A DNA stretch of 10,280 bases from an uncultured Clostridia bacterium (GTDB taxonomy: Bacteria > Bacillota > Clostridia > TANB77 > CAG-508), in NCBI GenBank assembly GCA_949448405.1, contig CASTFX010000037.1, forward strand, positions 1-10,280. Reading direction: 5' to 3'. The first letter of the stretch is position 1. Each line of letters starts with the position of its first letter. Below are positions 1 to 8,302 of the stretch, piece by piece. The position numbers and the translations under genes were made by a program. Below the pieces are notes generated by a model. The model had not been told where the DNA came from. It saw nothing but the letters and a program-made list of their open reading frames with translations, and ran no database searches.

Positions 1-419
1 GATACTCCAAATACTAGTACAACTATAATACTAACAATATAGAATGCCCATCTAAACCATCTTTCTTGCTTATATATCCATTCCCTTACACTATGTCCTT
101 TCCATTTTATGAAATCTGCAATTACTAAAACAATTATTGATAAAATCATAACTTGGAATTCCTTTCTTCCTAATCCAAGTTTGAATAAGCTTTCATCAAA
201 TAATATCCAAGGATTATATACTGTAAATATGCTCTTTATCATTGATAGAGCTTGTCTACCTCCACTTGCTCTAAAAAATATCCATGTAAAATCTATTAAT
301 ATAAATGTTGTAAGTATTTTATATATTGTATGACTTGCAGTTTCTCTGTTTAAATGCAACTTTCGTACTAACCAATCTCTTATATTCTTTAATCTTTCTC
401 CTATAATTTGGAATATTCC
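1..419 (-). pseudogene. C-terminal part of the MBOAT acyltransferase, in a shifted frame and cut by the window edge
   Basis: Reading on from the MBOAT motif SGLWHGASW with one C of the CC at 420-421 (minus strand) left out, the frame becomes NGIFQIIGERLKNIRDWL. It continues open to the window edge with DFTWIFFRASGGRQAL, then WILFDE, FIKWKGHSVREW and RWAFYIVSIIVVLVFGV. These are the usual last helices of AlgI-like MBOAT proteins, including the W-I-F-F-R-A motif. No stop occurs over about 139 codons, so the shift looks recent or is a sequence error. The end of the gene is outside the window. Confidence 0.75.
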
Positions 420-2256
420 GGTTTAGTGCTCCCCAAACTATAAATGACCAACTAGCTCCATGCCATAAGCCACTTACGATAAATACTATCATTAAATTTA
501 TGTATTTTCTTAGGTTTCCTTTTCTGTTTCCTCCAAGTGGTATATATAAATAATCTCTAAACCAAGTAGAAAGTGATATATGCCACCTTCTCCAAAATTC
601 TGCGACTGATTTTGAAAAATATGGACAATTAAAGTTTTCCATTAATCTAAATCCCATGACTTTCGCTGCACCCATTGCAATTATAGAGTAACCTGAAAAA
701 TCACAATATATTTGGAAAGCAAAAAGAATTGCTGCAACAACTATATACATTCCTCCATATTGAGGATAATTGTTAAATACTGTGTCAACTACTATTGCAA
801 CTCTGTCAGCTATTACTATCTTTTGAAATCCTCCCCAAATCATAAGTAATAGTCCGTCTTTTACTCTTTGTCCATCAAAATAATGCTTTTCATACATTTG
901 CTCTAATAATTTTTTTGACCTTTCTATTGGTCCTGCGACAAGTTGTGGAAAAAATGACACGAATAGAGCATATCTTAAGAAATTCTTTTCTGCTTTCACA
1001 TCTTCTCTATATACATCAACCGTATAACTTAACGCTTGGAATATATAAAATGATATTCCAACTGGGAGTACTACATCAAATGATGGATTTAATAATTGCA
1101 TGTTTAAATGTCCTAAAACTTTATTTATATTATCTATTGCAAAGTCAAAATATTTAAATAAAAATAATATTGATAAATTTATTATAAAGCTTAATTCTAC
1201 ACATATTCTCTTCCATCTAGTACTCTTCTTTTTATCTTCTATTTTATTTACTCTATTTATTAAAAGTCCACTCGCATATGTTACCGCTGTTGAAAATATT
1301 TCATAATTATTTCCAATATTTACAAGTAATCTCTGCAAAGTAGTACTTTCTTTTATTTCTTGTTTACTTGATATTTTTATTTCGTAAGAAATATCTTCTT
1401 CTCCATAAAGAAGCATTAGATAATTATTTAGATTCTTTTCATTAGCAACTAAATTGCTTATTTTAAAATCTATATATTTATTATAGTCTTCATTCCAAAA
1501 ATCATAATTTTCGTTATTTCTTTGGTCTGGTATATTATAATTGTCCATTATATATTTTTCTATATAATCAGTTATTTTTCTTGCACCTGATACATTTAGA
1601 TGTCCATAAATATCAAAAAAATCAATCTCGTAATCAATCATATTCATATCTAGGAAATTAATATAATTAACATCATAATCATTAGTTATATTCTGCACAT
1701 ACTTTGAAACCGATACACTCGTATCCCACGCTGAACATGGCAAAAAGGTAACCAATATATCTATATTTCTATAGATACAACATTCTATTATTTTTCTCAA
1801 ATATTGCATATTAATATTTTCTTCTTTATTATATATTGGAATTAAACTAAAATTGTCTATTCTATTTTTACTTGTAATATTTATTTTCGTCTCTGCACCC
1901 TTTTCATATGTATAAACTAACTCAAAATCTTCTTTAGATAATTCATCCCATCTTGCATGATACATTGAAAAGTTAAATAAATATTCTATTGTATTATCTA
2001 GTATCTCTCTTTCATCGGTCAACTCTTTAATAGTTAAATATTTTTTATACGATAATGGATATGCATCTAATGTTCTATGAATTGCAGCAAAACTAAGATT
2101 ATCTTCTTCTGAAAAAACATTAAATGCATCAACAATCACTAGCTCTGGAGTCGTTTCTTCTAATGCTAACAATAAATTATAATAAGTTAATTTCATATAT
2201 TCAGCATCATTTCCCATATTATATGAAACAATCCCATAATCATTCCATAATCTCAT
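319..2256 (-). pseudogene. SGNH domain joined to an MBOAT O-acyltransferase (chimeric, damaged)
   Basis: The 645-codon frame has two parts. Residues 1 to about 317 are the rest of an SGNH/DltD/AlgX-like domain, with ELVIVDAFNVFSEED near 38-52 and the C-terminal catalytic block DIYGHLNVSGARK (215-227, H219). From STAVTYASGLLINRVNK (322 on) it becomes an AlgI/DltB-type MBOAT protein: LPVGISFYIFQALSYTVDVYR (397-417), FFPQLVAGPIERSKKLL (435-451), EFWRRWHISLSTWFRDYLYIPLGG (553-576, H559) and SGLWHGASW with the invariant H599. The MBOAT part lacks its usual first ~70 residues and first helices, replaced in frame by SGNH sequence near position 1300. After N612 an extra base shifts the frame and gives a nonsense tail ending at 319. 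Starting at 2256 would also omit the GSSH nucleophile just upstream. An intact pair would move acyl (often acetyl) groups across the membrane onto exported glycan. As read, it is probably non-functional. Confidence 0.8.
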
Positions 2257-2310
2257 TGGTAAAATTCCATCTACTATATGGCTACTTCCAAAAAATAAGA
2301 CCTCAAATTC

Positions 2311-2496
2311 TTATTCTTGTTTTAAAAAATCAAATGATTTTTGATATGAATATTTTCTCTTAGTTATATTACTTATGTTTAATAATAGTATACTAATAAT
2401 TGATATAAAAGCTATTAATTCTAATATTATTTTTAGCTTCCTTTTCATCTTAGAATTGCTACATATCTTTAGCATTAATAATTCTTTCAGCCTCAT
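2311..2496 (-). pseudogene. N-terminal fragment of an SGNH/DltD-like protein, cut by an in-frame TAA
   Basis: This 61-codon piece has a basic start, one hydrophobic anchor (IILELIAFISIISILLLNI, about residues 22-40) and a charged stretch ending SFDFLKQE before TAA at 2311-2313. The frame continues without shift past the stop as EFEVLFFGSSHIVDGILPM, joining the 319-2256 reading frame. FFGSSH is block I of SGNH hydrolase/acyltransferase domains, with the serine nucleophile. Fragment and downstream frame are thus one gene broken by a single nonsense codon, most simply AAA or GAA to TAA. The anchor would have placed the domain outside the membrane. The good ribosome binding site suggests the gene was once expressed normally. 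Confidence 0.75.
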
Positions 2497-2503
2497 TATT
2501 TTA

Positions 2504-2509
2504 CCTCTT
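2504..2509 (-). promoter_or_regulatory. Ribosome binding site of the SGNH-domain gene
   Basis: AAGAGG with a 7-base spacer precedes the ATG at 2496. This favours that start over the Met 16 codons downstream (2448). It also shows that the original gene began here rather than at the ATG at 2256, which lacks a clear site. Confidence 0.6.
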
Positions 2510-2527
2510 ACTATCTTTTACATTATA

Positions 2528-3787
2528 CTATATCTTTTGGGCGAGTTTTCTTGCTTCAACTATACAATCTTCCATAGAACAATATGTCCATGCCCCATAT
2601 CTTCCTATACTATATATGTTAGTTTCATTTAATTTTTCCAAAACCCCTTTTACCATTTCATTGTGTTTACTATCAATATGTACATATGCTGGATTCATTA
2701 TGATATAAGAATAGCTAACTAATTCATTGTTTTTTGTAACTCCCATCTTTTCCAGATTGTACAATGTCATCTTTAATTGCTCTTCTACATTAATTTTGGC
2801 TTCTTTTGGAAAGCCTATTTCAATATACATACTAAGTTTATCTGATGACAATATATTATCATAAAAGCCTATTCTATAAAAATTAATATTTTTATCTGGG
2901 ACATAAATCCAGTGTTCTTTATTCATTGACTTCTCTCTAAATCCCAAATTAAAAACTAATACTTGATTATAAGAAAGCTCTTTCTCTAATTTTTTATATT
3001 TACTATTTTCTAATAATTCTAGGAACTTATTGAATGGCATTGTATTTATTAAATATTCAAATGTTATTTTCTGATTTCTATTTGTAATAACATACTTTTC
3101 ATTTTCATTTATCTGCTTAATTTCTGTATTTAACATTACCTTTTCTTTTTCTAATCTATCATAAATGGCATCTATAAAACTTTGCGCCCCATCTTTTGGA
3201 TATAAGAATCTATCATTGTAAGAATTGTGTTGCTCTTTCTTCATATTATCTATTATCTCTTTTATATTAGCATATGGAAAAAACCTTCCCATTGCATCTT
3301 TATCTAGATTTTCTAAGTTACAAGCATATAATTTTTCATTATATGGTTTCAAAAATTTTTCTACAATAGATTTTCCGAATTTTCCATATAACATCTCCAA
3401 AAAATTGTTATAATTTTCTTTTTCTTCTTTATTATATAAGTCATACAAACAGTCTATAAATTCCTGTTTTTCTAATTCGTGTATATTCATTTGAAATGGA
3501 TAATTTATCAATTTGTCCTTATAATAAATCTTTGTATTTTTCTCTTGTTCGATTATATTTTGTTTTCCTATATATTCTACAAATTCATCTTTTATTTCAT
3601 TAGTTTTAAAGTGAAAGAAGTGTCCTGCATAATCCCAAATATACCCATCTTTTTTTATAGTTCTGCAATATCCTCCAACTTCTTTTTCCTTTTCGATAAT
3701 AATATAATCATCTTTTACTTCATTAGCAAATGACAAACCACTAATTCCTGCTCCTATAATTAAATATTTAGTATTAAGATTTTCCAT
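2528..3787 (-). CDS. FAD-dependent oxidoreductase / UDP-galactopyranose-mutase-like protein
   Basis: The 419-residue protein has an N-terminal dinucleotide-binding fold: YLIIGAGISGLSFA (about 8-21), an acidic strand end IIIEKEKEVGGYCRT (29-43), then WDYAGHFFHF (51-60). The middle has KFLKPYNEKLYACNLENL (144-161), like the KPYNEKLW stretch of UDP-galactopyranose mutases, and YPKDGAQSFIDA (196-207). The C-terminal NIYSIGRYGAWTYCSMEDCI (390-409) matches the FAD-contacting end of amine-oxidase and mutase-like proteins. There is no signal peptide or membrane segment, so it should be cytosolic. Related proteins recur in polysaccharide loci, where they are often annotated protoporphyrinogen-oxidase-like. 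It probably rearranges or oxidises a nucleotide sugar, but the substrate is unknown. It is longer than typical Glf (about 370 residues). The ATG has AAGGAG at 3797-3802 with a 9-base spacer. It sits 18 bases after the flippase gene and 31 bases before the SGNH gene, in one operon. Confidence 0.75.
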   Translation of the reverse strand: MENLNTKYLIIGAGISGLSFANEVKDDYIIIEKEKEVGGYCRTIKKDGYIWDYAGHFFHFKTNEIKDEFVEYIGKQNIIEQEKNTKIYYKDKLINYPFQMNIHELEKQEFIDCLYDLYNKEEKENYNNFLEMLYGKFGKSIVEKFLKPYNEKLYACNLENLDKDAMGRFFPYANIKEIIDNMKKEQHNSYNDRFLYPKDGAQSFIDAIYDRLEKEKVMLNTEIKQINENEKYVITNRNQKITFEYLINTMPFNKFLELLENSKYKKLEKELSYNQVLVFNLGFREKSMNKEHWIYVPDKNINFYRIGFYDNILSSDKLSMYIEIGFPKEAKINVEEQLKMTLYNLEKMGVTKNNELVSYSYIIMNPAYVHIDSKHNEMVKGVLEKLNETNIYSIGRYGAWTYCSMEDCIVEARKLAQKI

Positions 3788-3805
3788 ACTTCTTATCTCC
3801 TTACA

Positions 3806-6127
3806 TTATGTATTATTCTCTTCTTCTCTTATATTGTCCTCTTTATTTTCTATCAATTTATATATTATGCTATATAATTTTTTCTTAATTATAGCAATAT
3901 TGTAATTATCCAAAATATAATTATGTCCTTCTTCATTAAAATATGGCTCCCTAGAAAGTATCTCCTCCATTGCAACATCTATATCTTCATTACTTTCTAT
4001 ATGTCTTGTAAACGGAAAATCATAACAATATAGCACTTCTTTTCCCTTAATTAGAGCTTCTAATAGCATTAGAGATAAGCCATCATGTTTTGGTATTCTC
4101 ATCAAAATTGTAACTTTGTCATATAATTCTACTAGTTCATTATATGGTATTTTTCCAAGAAATTTAACATTTTTTAAATGTATTGTGTCATTACTATTTC
4201 CTACTATATAAATTTCTATATTAGAATATTTCTGTGCTACATATTTTACTTCTTCAATTCCATAAAATTCCTCTTTACGTTCTGGTAAATATGCAAGTAT
4301 CCTATGCTTATCAGGAAGCTTTGAATATTCCTTATTCATTTTTCCTGGGAGAATTGCAACTTCCTCTGATTCAATTCCTAGCTCTTTTAATTCGCTTTGA
4401 ATTAATGGCGAACATGCTAAATTATATGTAATATAATTTTGTACAGTTTTTATATTTTTTTTCTTTCTTGCAATCAATATATCTGTCCCTATCCAATGGC
4501 AAATTACTTTTTTTCTATATAATTTTGCAACTTTTAACTGAAAAGTTGTTTTATGTGCTCCGTATCCTTGATATAACATATCAATTTGCATCATCTTTAT
4601 TAAAGTAAATACTAATTTTTTTATTTTTCCTTTATAAGTTAAATCTATTACTTCTATCTCCTCATTTTCAATCATATCCTTTAGCTGCTCTTTTTGTGTA
4701 TCAAAGCAGATTAGCCCAATTACATATTTTTTCTTGCGACTTAAATTTACTAGTTCTTTCATAAATCCTTTATACCTCAAAATAATAATTATCATTGTAG
4801 TAACATTAATACACTCACTAATAAATATGTTTTTAATAATCACATTGCATAATGCTACTATAGTTAAGGCAATTGTTACAAATATAAAATGGCGAATTGG
4901 GAATTTATACCATAGCCTTCTTGATATAATTGTTCTTGTCCAAAAGAATACTAAATATGATATTCCAGTAGCAATTGCTGCACCTACTGCACCATACCAT
5001 GAAATCAAAATATAATTTAAAACAACATTTACTATCATTGATATTATTGAAACAACAATGTTATATCCTGTTTTTCTTGAAAATGAAATTCCCAAAGTTG
5101 TTGTTTCACTCATAGTATAAAAAATTGGGTAAAATAGCAAGAATGGCAATATATATATAACTTGAGCATACTCCTTACTAACTAATATCGGTATTAAATC
5201 TTTTAACATTAATATAACAATCAAAATTATAGACATTGCTAATGTAATACCTTGTCCCACTATCTCAAATCTTTTGTTTTCTACATTTTCAGAGTTCCAT
5301 TTAAAAGCAATTGGAGCCCAAAATGTTGTAAAACTCGTTTGTACTAATGTTAATAGATTTGATATCTTTAATGCCATTGAATAGTATCCTATTTCTGTAT
5401 AGTCTGTCATAACTCTTAAAAATACTGTATCCATTGAATTTAGTCCATATCCTATCAATGTAGCTGGTATAAGTGGTAAACCAAATTTTAATATTCTATT
5501 TATCTGCTTTTTATCTATGCTTTTCTTTGAAATTTTAATTTTTTTTCTACCAATAATAAATAATAAAATACTAACAATAAATTGTGATAATATTGTTGCA
5601 TATACAACAGATTCAAAATTTCTTTTATAACATAATAGTAAAAGTACTAAACATAATAAATTTAATGATTTTGATACAATATTCCAAATTGAGTATTTTA
5701 ATGCTTTTTCTTCCATTCTTATAGACAATAACATAAATTTTTCTATAATGAAAAATGGACTACATATTGCTAATAAAATTATCGGCATTACTAATGTACT
5801 ATCATCAAATAACAAATTTGCCCAAAAGTCACGGAATATCACTAAAATTACCGCAATAAAAATCGTATTTAATAGTGGCATAATCATAGAATTAAATAGT
5901 AATTTTCCCTTATCTTCATATTCATTATACTCTCTCATATATGCTTGGTCTATTCCTATTAAAACTAATAATGTCAATATAGTATTAGCTAAATTGAACA
6001 TACTAGCTAGTCCAAATTGGTCAGGTGCTATTAAATATGAAGTTACTGGAACAGTAATAAAACCAATAATCGCTCCGATAACTGGTCCTACTGAAAATCC
6101 AATAAATTTACTAAAAAACTCTTTCAT
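3806..6127 (-). CDS. Wzx-like polysaccharide flippase fused to a GT-B glycosyltransferase
   Basis: With ATG at 6127 the protein has 773 residues; a GTG at 6139 would add four. Numbered from that GTG, residues 5 to about 460 form a 12-14-segment MOP-superfamily flippase. It begins KFIGFSVGPVIGAIIGFITVP, and has ILKFGLPLIPATLIGYGLNSMD near 216-237 and GYYSMALKI near 251-259. The membrane part ends at IIIILRYKG (~450-458), then a basic linker leads into a soluble domain (about 470-770). The motifs HWIGTD (548-553), a GNSN turn (647-650) and KHDGLSLMLLEALIKGKEV fit a GT4-like GT-B fold. D686 and E694 stand where GT4 usually has E-x7-E. Inferred role: flipping the lipid-linked repeat unit, with a tethered cytoplasmic transferase that adds a sugar beforehand. 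Flippases of this family usually end near 430-500 residues, so the extra ~310 residues are unusual. An internal ATG at 4762 behind AAAGGA could make the transferase separately. The gene ends 18 bases before the FAD gene. Confidence 0.85.
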   Translation of the reverse strand: MKEFFSKFIGFSVGPVIGAIIGFITVPVTSYLIAPDQFGLASMFNLANTILTLLVLIGIDQAYMREYNEYEDKGKLLFNSMIMPLLNTIFIAVILVIFRDFWANLLFDDSTLVMPIILLAICSPFFIIEKFMLLSIRMEEKALKYSIWNIVSKSLNLLCLVLLLLCYKRNFESVVYATILSQFIVSILLFIIGRKKIKISKKSIDKKQINRILKFGLPLIPATLIGYGLNSMDTVFLRVMTDYTEIGYYSMALKISNLLTLVQTSFTTFWAPIAFKWNSENVENKRFEIVGQGITLAMSIILIVILMLKDLIPILVSKEYAQVIYILPFLLFYPIFYTMSETTTLGISFSRKTGYNIVVSIISMIVNVVLNYILISWYGAVGAAIATGISYLVFFWTRTIISRRLWYKFPIRHFIFVTIALTIVALCNVIIKNIFISECINVTTMIIIILRYKGFMKELVNLSRKKKYVIGLICFDTQKEQLKDMIENEEIEVIDLTYKGKIKKLVFTLIKMMQIDMLYQGYGAHKTTFQLKVAKLYRKKVICHWIGTDILIARKKKNIKTVQNYITYNLACSPLIQSELKELGIESEEVAILPGKMNKEYSKLPDKHRILAYLPERKEEFYGIEEVKYVAQKYSNIEIYIVGNSNDTIHLKNVKFLGKIPYNELVELYDKVTILMRIPKHDGLSLMLLEALIKGKEVLYCYDFPFTRHIESNEDIDVAMEEILSREPYFNEEGHNYILDNYNIAIIKKKLYSIIYKLIENKEDNIREEENNT
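4766..4771 (-). promoter_or_regulatory. Possible internal ribosome binding site before the GT half of the flippase fusion
   Basis: AAAGGA lies 3 bases before an in-frame ATG at 4762, and GAGG lies further up at 4775-4778. Initiation here would make a protein starting MKELVNLSRKKKYVIGL, a plausible beginning for a free glycosyltransferase. The spacer is short, so use of the site is uncertain. Confidence 0.3.
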
Positions 6128-6146
6128 TATTAATCTCACTCTTTCT
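6128..6146 (-). promoter_or_regulatory. Start region of the flippase-GT gene
   Basis: Two starts compete, GTG at 6139 and ATG at 6127. The purine-rich AGAAAGA abuts the GTG with no spacer. GAGTGAG lies 7 bases before the ATG, a workable though weak ribosome binding site. Family flippases also commonly begin with Met-Lys-Glu just before the first helix, which favours ATG 6127. This site is clearly weaker than those of the neighbouring genes. Confidence 0.5.
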
Positions 6147-6166
6147 GTTTAACAGCATTTTTATTA

Positions 6167-7333
6167 TTAATCTCTAAAAAATAAATCTCTTGTATATATT
6201 TTATCTTTAACATCTGATAATTCTTGGTTCTCTCTATTTACGACTATTACATCGCTATTCTTTTTAAATTCAACTAAGTCTTTTTCAACTTTACTATTGA
6301 AAAATTCATTCTCTTTTAATGTAGGTTCATATACTATAACTTCTATTCCCTGTGCTTTAATTCGTTTCATAATTCCTTGTATAGCACTTGATCTAAAATT
6401 ATCTGAACCACTTTTCATGGTTAATCGATATATTCCTACTGTTTTTGGTCTTTTACTAATTATTTGCTGTGCTATAAAATCTTTTCTTGTCCTATTACTT
6501 TCAACAATTGCACTAATTAGATTTTCCGGAATATCTTTATAATTAGCTTTTAATTGCTTTGTATCTTTAGGTAAGCAATATCCTCCATATCCAAATGATG
6601 GATTATTATAATGAGCTCCTATTCGAGGATCAAGGCATACACCTTCGATAATGTCCTTTGTATTAAGTCCTTTCATTGCTGCATATGTATCTAGTTCGTT
6701 GAAATATGCTACTCTCAAAGCTAAATATGTATTCGCAAATAATTTTACTGCTTCTGCTTCTGTTGAATTCATAAATCTTATTTCTATATCTTTGGATAAT
6801 GCAGCTTCTTTTAGTAATCTAGCAAATTCTTCTGCTCTTTCTGATTTTTCTCCTATAATTATTCTTGAAGGATACAAATTATCATATAAAGCATGTCCTT
6901 CTCTCAGAAATTCTGGTGAAAATATAATATTATTAATACCATATTTCTTTTTTATATTATCAATAAATCCAACTGGTATTGTACTTTTTACTACCATTGT
7001 AGTATTGATTTTCATGTTAATAACTTTTTTGATAATGTCCTCTACTGAAGATGTATCAAAATAGTTTTTTTCATCATCATAATTAGTTGGTGTACTAATT
7101 ATAATAAATTCAGCATTCATAAATGCCTCTTTATAATCTAACGTAGCTCTCAGATTTAATTTTTTTGTATCAAAAAATTCCTGTATTTCATCATCTTGAA
7201 TTGGTGATACTTTATTGTTTATCATATCTATCTTCTCTTGTATAATATCAAGTGCTACAACTTCATTTCTTTGGCTTAGTAAAGTTGCTAGAGATAATCC
7301 TACATATCCTGTTCCAGCTATTGCTATTTTCAT
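6167..7333 (-). CDS. ugd: UDP-glucose 6-dehydrogenase
   Basis: This enzyme oxidises UDP-glucose to UDP-glucuronate with two NAD+. Its 388 residues match the short bacterial class (E. coli Ugd, streptococcal HasB). The N-terminal Rossmann domain begins with GTGYVGLSLA (7-16), and STPTN lies at 80-84. SPEFLREG is at 139-146. The central helix AEAVKLFANTYLALRVAYFNE (about 193-213) carries K197 and N201. GYGGYCLPKDTKQL (248-261) holds the catalytic C253 and K257. The C-terminal domain carries GIYRLTMKSGSDNFR-SSAIQGIMKRIK, closely like E. coli-type Ugd, which favours UDP-glucose over UDP-ManNAc as substrate. The start has a strong AGGAGG (7339-7344), 5 bases before ATG. No key residue is missing. 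Its place in the operon implies a uronic acid, or a sugar made from UDP-glucuronate, in the polymer. Confidence 0.95.
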   Translation of the reverse strand: MKIAIAGTGYVGLSLATLLSQRNEVVALDIIQEKIDMINNKVSPIQDDEIQEFFDTKKLNLRATLDYKEAFMNAEFIIISTPTNYDDEKNYFDTSSVEDIIKKVINMKINTTMVVKSTIPVGFIDNIKKKYGINNIIFSPEFLREGHALYDNLYPSRIIIGEKSERAEEFARLLKEAALSKDIEIRFMNSTEAEAVKLFANTYLALRVAYFNELDTYAAMKGLNTKDIIEGVCLDPRIGAHYNNPSFGYGGYCLPKDTKQLKANYKDIPENLISAIVESNRTRKDFIAQQIISKRPKTVGIYRLTMKSGSDNFRSSAIQGIMKRIKAQGIEVIVYEPTLKENEFFNSKVEKDLVEFKKNSDVIVVNRENQELSDVKDKIYTRDLFFRD

Positions 7334-7350
7334 AATATCCTCCTGTTTCT

Positions 7351-8250
7351 TTATTTCTTTATTAAAAATCTAATAAATGATTTTATATTTTCTAATCTAA
7401 ATGGAAATAATTTATGCATTTCTTTTAATTCTTCTTTTGCTTTTTCATATTCTTTTGTTTTTATATAGAGAAGACATAATTTTCTTTTAAAACTATACTC
7501 CACTTCTTTTTCTTTTTTCTTATCTTCTATTTTTGAATATTCTCTTCTACATACTTCTCTATAATTCATTTCTGTATTGATATATTCTTGATTAATTTTT
7601 GTAATTCTATCTTCACTATCATGAATGTAATAATTTAATAGCACTTCTGGAACTCTATAGACTTCATATCCATTTGCTAGTAATTTAAGTATCAAACCTG
7701 CGTCTTGATGACTTGACATACTGTCAAAACATCCAATCTTTTTCAATACCTTCTTCTTACATAACCACCATGAAGTAGCTGCAATACATTCTATCATATG
7801 TTCTGCAAGTGGTATTCCCTGTAAGTCCTTCTTGGATATTTTTACTATTTTACCATTTCTAATCATGTTTGCGTAGCAATATATTATCCCTACATTCTTT
7901 CCTTCTTTATCTAATTGATCATATAACTTTTTTTGTTTCTCTATTTTGTCTGGTAAAAATTCATCATCATCATCAAGAAATGCTATATAGTCTCCTTTTG
8001 CAATATTTATTCCTACATTTCTTGCCCCCGATCCTCCTAAGTTCTCACTATTTTTTATATATATTACGTTAGAATATTTGGAAATTACATTTTCAGTTTC
8101 TTGCCTAACATCTGGAAATTTACAGTTATCATCTATTACTATTATCTCCAAATTTTTATATGTTTGATTTATTACACTTTTTATTGCTCTATCCAATTCT
8201 TTTGGTCTTTTATATGTTGGAATAACTATTGATATTAATTCTTCGTTCAT
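7351..8250 (-). CDS. Family 2 glycosyltransferase (GT-A fold)
   Basis: The 299-residue protein opens with the GT2 signature SIVIPTYKRPKELDRAIKS (about 7-25) and IIVIDDN (36-42). NLGGSGARNVGI follows at about 70-81, then the metal- and nucleotide-binding FLDDDDEF around D93-D96. SSHQDAGL near 179-186 corresponds to the acceptor-site acidic motif. The last ~60 residues are charged and helical, with a TPR-like KEYEKAKEELKEMHKLFP segment. No membrane segments are seen, so it should act at the inner face of the membrane, probably adding one sugar to the lipid-linked repeat unit with inversion. Donor and acceptor cannot be told from sequence. The ATG is preceded by AAGGAG at 8256-8261 with a 5-base spacer. 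It starts 52 bases after the polymerase-GT4 gene, and its stop is 17 bases before ugd. No lesion is seen. Confidence 0.9.
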   Translation of the reverse strand: MNEELISIVIPTYKRPKELDRAIKSVINQTYKNLEIIVIDDNCKFPDVRQETENVISKYSNVIYIKNSENLGGSGARNVGINIAKGDYIAFLDDDDEFLPDKIEKQKKLYDQLDKEGKNVGIIYCYANMIRNGKIVKISKKDLQGIPLAEHMIECIAATSWWLCKKKVLKKIGCFDSMSSHQDAGLILKLLANGYEVYRVPEVLLNYYIHDSEDRITKINQEYINTEMNYREVCRREYSKIEDKKKEKEVEYSFKRKLCLLYIKTKEYEKAKEELKEMHKLFPFRLENIKSFIRFLIKK

Positions 8251-8302
8251 TTTGTCTCCTTTCTTATCCTATTTTTATATTTCGTTATTACAAGATTTTA
8301 TT

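Noticed and set aside
2311..2313. TAA as a recoded sense codon or a non-standard genetic code
   Set aside because: TAA is the normal stop of ugd, the GT2 gene and both fusion genes, so a single nonsense mutation or sequence error is simpler.
4455..4462. Eight-base homopolymer in the flippase-GT gene as another switch
   Set aside because: It is inside a domain, encodes a simple Lys-rich stretch, and gives no alternative start or useful product in the other frames.
8251..8302. The longest gap between genes as a promoter or terminator
   Set aside because: I saw no stem-loop followed by a T run and no convincing -35/-10 pair; it holds only the GT2 ribosome binding site in AT-rich DNA.
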